Assembly (NCBI GenBank): GCA_021788955.1
Contig: JAJYKC010000092.1
Span: 1-7,826, forward strand
DNA length: 7,826 bases
From: Acidobacteriota bacterium
GTDB taxonomy: Bacteria; Acidobacteriota; Terriglobia; Bryobacterales; Bryobacteraceae
Reading direction: 5' to 3'
This document shows, piece after piece, positions 5,903-7,826 of this stretch; the first letter of the stretch is position 1; each line of letters starts with the position of its first letter. Under the pieces are notes generated by a model. The model had not been told where the DNA came from. It saw only the letters and a program-made list of their open reading frames with translations, and made no database searches. Both the position numbers and the translations under genes were made by a program.

Positions 5903-7826
5903 CTATTCGTAGCGAACGGCGGTGAGCGGATCGACGCGAGTGGCGCGGAAGGCGGGGATGAGGCTGGCGGCAGCCGCGACGAGCAATAGGGTTGCCGTGA
6001 CGGCGGCGATTGTGATCGCGTCGGCGGGTTGGACTCCGAACAGCATTCCGGCGAGGAGGCGGCCGGCGGCGAGGGAGGCGATCAGGCCAGCGGTGAGGCC
6101 GGCGGCCACGGGCAGCATGGCTTGACGCAGGATCATGCCCAGGATGGTGGAGGCGCGGGCGCCGAGGGCGATGCGGATGCCGAGTTCGTTGGTACGGAGG
6201 GCGACGGCATAGGAAACCACGCCGTAGATGCCGAGGCTCGATAGGATGAGCGCCGCGAGTCCAAAGAGAAGGATGAGGTTCATCTGGAAGCGGCGTTGGG
6301 CGACCGAGGAGTCGACGACCTGCTGCATGGTTTCGAACTGTCCGATGGGGAGTTCGGGGTCGAGTGAGTGGATGACGCCGCGGATCTGCGGGGCGAGCGA
6401 GGCAGGGTCGATGGAGGTGCGGACGGCGAGCGCGGGACCGCCAAACGTGCCGCGCTGCCAGTAGGGGACGTATACGGTAAGCGAGGGGGGCTTGTCCAGA
6501 GTGACGGTGCGGACGTCGCCGGCGATGCCGATGACCTGGACGAGGGGTCCGTCGGGGTCGCCGATACGGAAGCGCTTGCCGATCGGGTTCCGGCCGGGGA
6601 AGGCGCGGGTGGCTGTGAGCGAAGAAATGACGGCGACGAGGGCGCCCTGGTCGGAGTCGGCGAAGAAGCGGCCGCGGCGGAGGGGGATGCCAAGTGTTTC
6701 AAAATACTCGGGATTGACGCCGCGGATGTCGGCGAGCGGGCGCTCCATCATCGGGAGATTCGTGCCCTCGACGCCGAGTAGGTTGTTCCCGCCTTCCCCG
6801 CTCAACGGCAGCATATTTGAGACGCCGGCGGAGACGACGCCGGGGAGAGTCTCGACGCCAGAGAGCAGGGCGCGGATGAAGCGGACTTTCTGGGGCACAT
6901 CGGGGTAGCGGCTGCCGGGAAGGTTCAAGTTTACGGTGACGACTCGATCGGCGGTGAAACCTTTATCGACATCAAGGAGGTTGACGAAGCTTCGGAGGAG
7001 GAGTCCGCCGGCGACAAGACAGAGAGTGCTGAGGGCGACTTCGAGGGCGACGAGGGTGGTGCGCAGGCGGCCGGCGTCACGGCCGGAGGTCGCGCCACGG
7101 GCGCCGGCGCGTAGGGCCTCCTGAGGGCCGACGCGGGCCAGACGCCAGGCGGGGAGCAGGCCGGAGAGAAGTCCGGCGGCGAGCGAGATCGCGACGGTGA
7201 AGGCGAGGACGTGGGCGTCGAGGTGAACTTCGTCGAGGCGGGGCAGGTCGAGCGGCGCGCGGGAGAGGATGAGGCGGAGTCCGAAGTAGGCGAGTGCCAC
7301 CCCGGCGGCGCCGCCCAAGGCGGCCAGCAGGAGGCTTTCCGTAAGCACCTGGCCAAGGAGGCGTCCGAGGCCGGCGCCCAAGGCCGAACGGACGGCAAGT
7401 TCGCGCCGGCGTACGGTGGAGCGGGCGAGCAGGAGGTTGGCGATGTTGACGCAGCCGATCAGGAGTACGAGGCCGACGGCGGCGAGGAGGAGTTCGAGTC
7501 CGCTGCGCGAGCGCCCGGTGATTTGGGCGCGGAGGGGAACGAGCGCGGCGAGCATCTCGATCTTTTCCGGCACCTGGGCAGCGAGCCGCGCCTGTTCGGC
7601 GTTTAATTCGGCGAGCGCCTGGCCGAGCGTAACGCCGGGGCGGAGAGCTCCGATACAAGCGAAGTTGAAGTCACCCATGGGATCGAGTTCCGAGGACTTA
7701 AGGCCGAAGGGCTTCCACAACTCGGGGCGCTCCTCGGAGATGGTCATGGCGTAAAGCTGGCTGAGTTTCGGGAAATGAAAGCCAGGAGCGAGAACGCCAA
7801 CCACCTCGTAAGGTTTGCCGTCCAGC
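5903..7826 (-). CDS. FtsX/MacB-like ABC permease, ADOP type (N-terminus off window)
   Basis: Integral membrane permease with two MacB-periplasmic plus FtsX modules, the layout of the acidobacterial duplicated orphan permeases (ADOP). These generally lack a gene for a dedicated ATPase next door. The frame stays open to the window edge; residues LDGKPYEVVGVLAPGF at the edge are the typical first periplasmic domain, so the GTG at 7804 is not the true start. About 640 residues are visible and roughly 150-200 are probably missing. Counting from codon 7804, the first FtsX module has helices near 103-127, 150-178 and 197-220, with RRRELAVRSALGA (132-144). Another helix at about 248-272 opens the second module, then a second periplasmic domain follows, then the last FtsX module with RTNELGIRIALGA. 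The C-terminus RVDPLTAVRYE is the usual ADOP ending. Substrate unknown; lipoprotein, peptide or drug export roles are possible. No functional link to the redox operon is evident. Confidence 0.92.
   Translation of the reverse strand, partial: LDGKPYEVVGVLAPGFHFPKLSQLYAMTISEERPELWKPFGLKSSELDPMGDFNFACIGALRPGVTLGQALAELNAEQARLAAQVPEKIEMLAALVPLRAQITGRSRSGLELLLAAVGLVLLIGCVNIANLLLARSTVRRRELAVRSALGAGLGRLLGQVLTESLLLAALGGAAGVALAYFGLRLILSRAPLDLPRLDEVHLDAHVLAFTVAISLAAGLLSGLLPAWRLARVGPQEALRAGARGATSGRDAGRLRTTLVALEVALSTLCLVAGGLLLRSFVNLLDVDKGFTADRVVTVNLNLPGSRYPDVPQKVRFIRALLSGVETLPGVVSAGVSNMLPLSGEGGNNLLGVEGTNLPMMERPLADIRGVNPEYFETLGIPLRRGRFFADSDQGALVAVISSLTATRAFPGRNPIGKRFRIGDPDGPLVQVIGIAGDVRTVTLDKPPSLTVYVPYWQRGTFGGPALAVRTSIDPASLAPQIRGVIHSLDPELPIGQFETMQQVVDSSVAQRRFQMNLILLFGLAALILSSLGIYGVVSYAVALRTNELGIRIALGARASTILGMILRQAMLPVAAGLTAGLIASLAAGRLLAGMLFGVQPADAITIAAVTATLLLVAAAASLIPAFRATRVDPLTAVRYE

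Overview
The window is high in G+C and every supported gene lies on the minus strand, so transcription runs from high to low coordinates. The far end carries a double-module FtsX/MacB-type permease of the ADOP kind, a family especially expanded in Acidobacteria. That permease, the G+C content and the mix of redox genes suggest an acidobacterium, perhaps of the Solibacter/Bryobacter type. This assignment is an inference and not proven by the sequence.

Layout, in the direction of transcription: (1) 7826-5903, a permease truncated at its N-terminus by the window edge; (2) 5902-5415, a 488-base gene-free stretch that probably holds the control region of the next operon, with a strong two-tier inverted repeat, an 11-bp-phased direct repeat and a weak sigma-54-like element; (3) 5414-1, a tight five-gene operon with gaps of 35, 31, 26 and 3 bases. 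Its genes encode an outer-membrane beta-barrel with an N-terminal monoheme cytochrome c motif, a secreted cupredoxin, a large FAD/NAD(P)/multi-[4Fe-4S] oxidoreductase, a Rieske protein with a Tat-like signal anchor, and a cytochrome b6-like protein cut by the window edge one codon before the expected first helix-D haem ligand.

Taken together the operon reads as an electron-transfer line through the whole envelope: outer membrane (cytochrome-porin), periplasm (copper protein), inner membrane (Rieske/cytochrome b) and cytoplasm (NAD(P)H-linked iron-sulfur flavoprotein). The cytochrome-porin resembles the Cyc2-type fused cytochrome-porins known from Fe(II) oxidisers. The cluster could move electrons inward from an extracellular donor to the quinone pool and NAD(P)+, or outward to an extracellular acceptor. 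The sequence alone does not decide direction or substrate. This operon is the main candidate for an undescribed system. No tRNA, rRNA, CRISPR array, insertion sequence or phage gene was seen.
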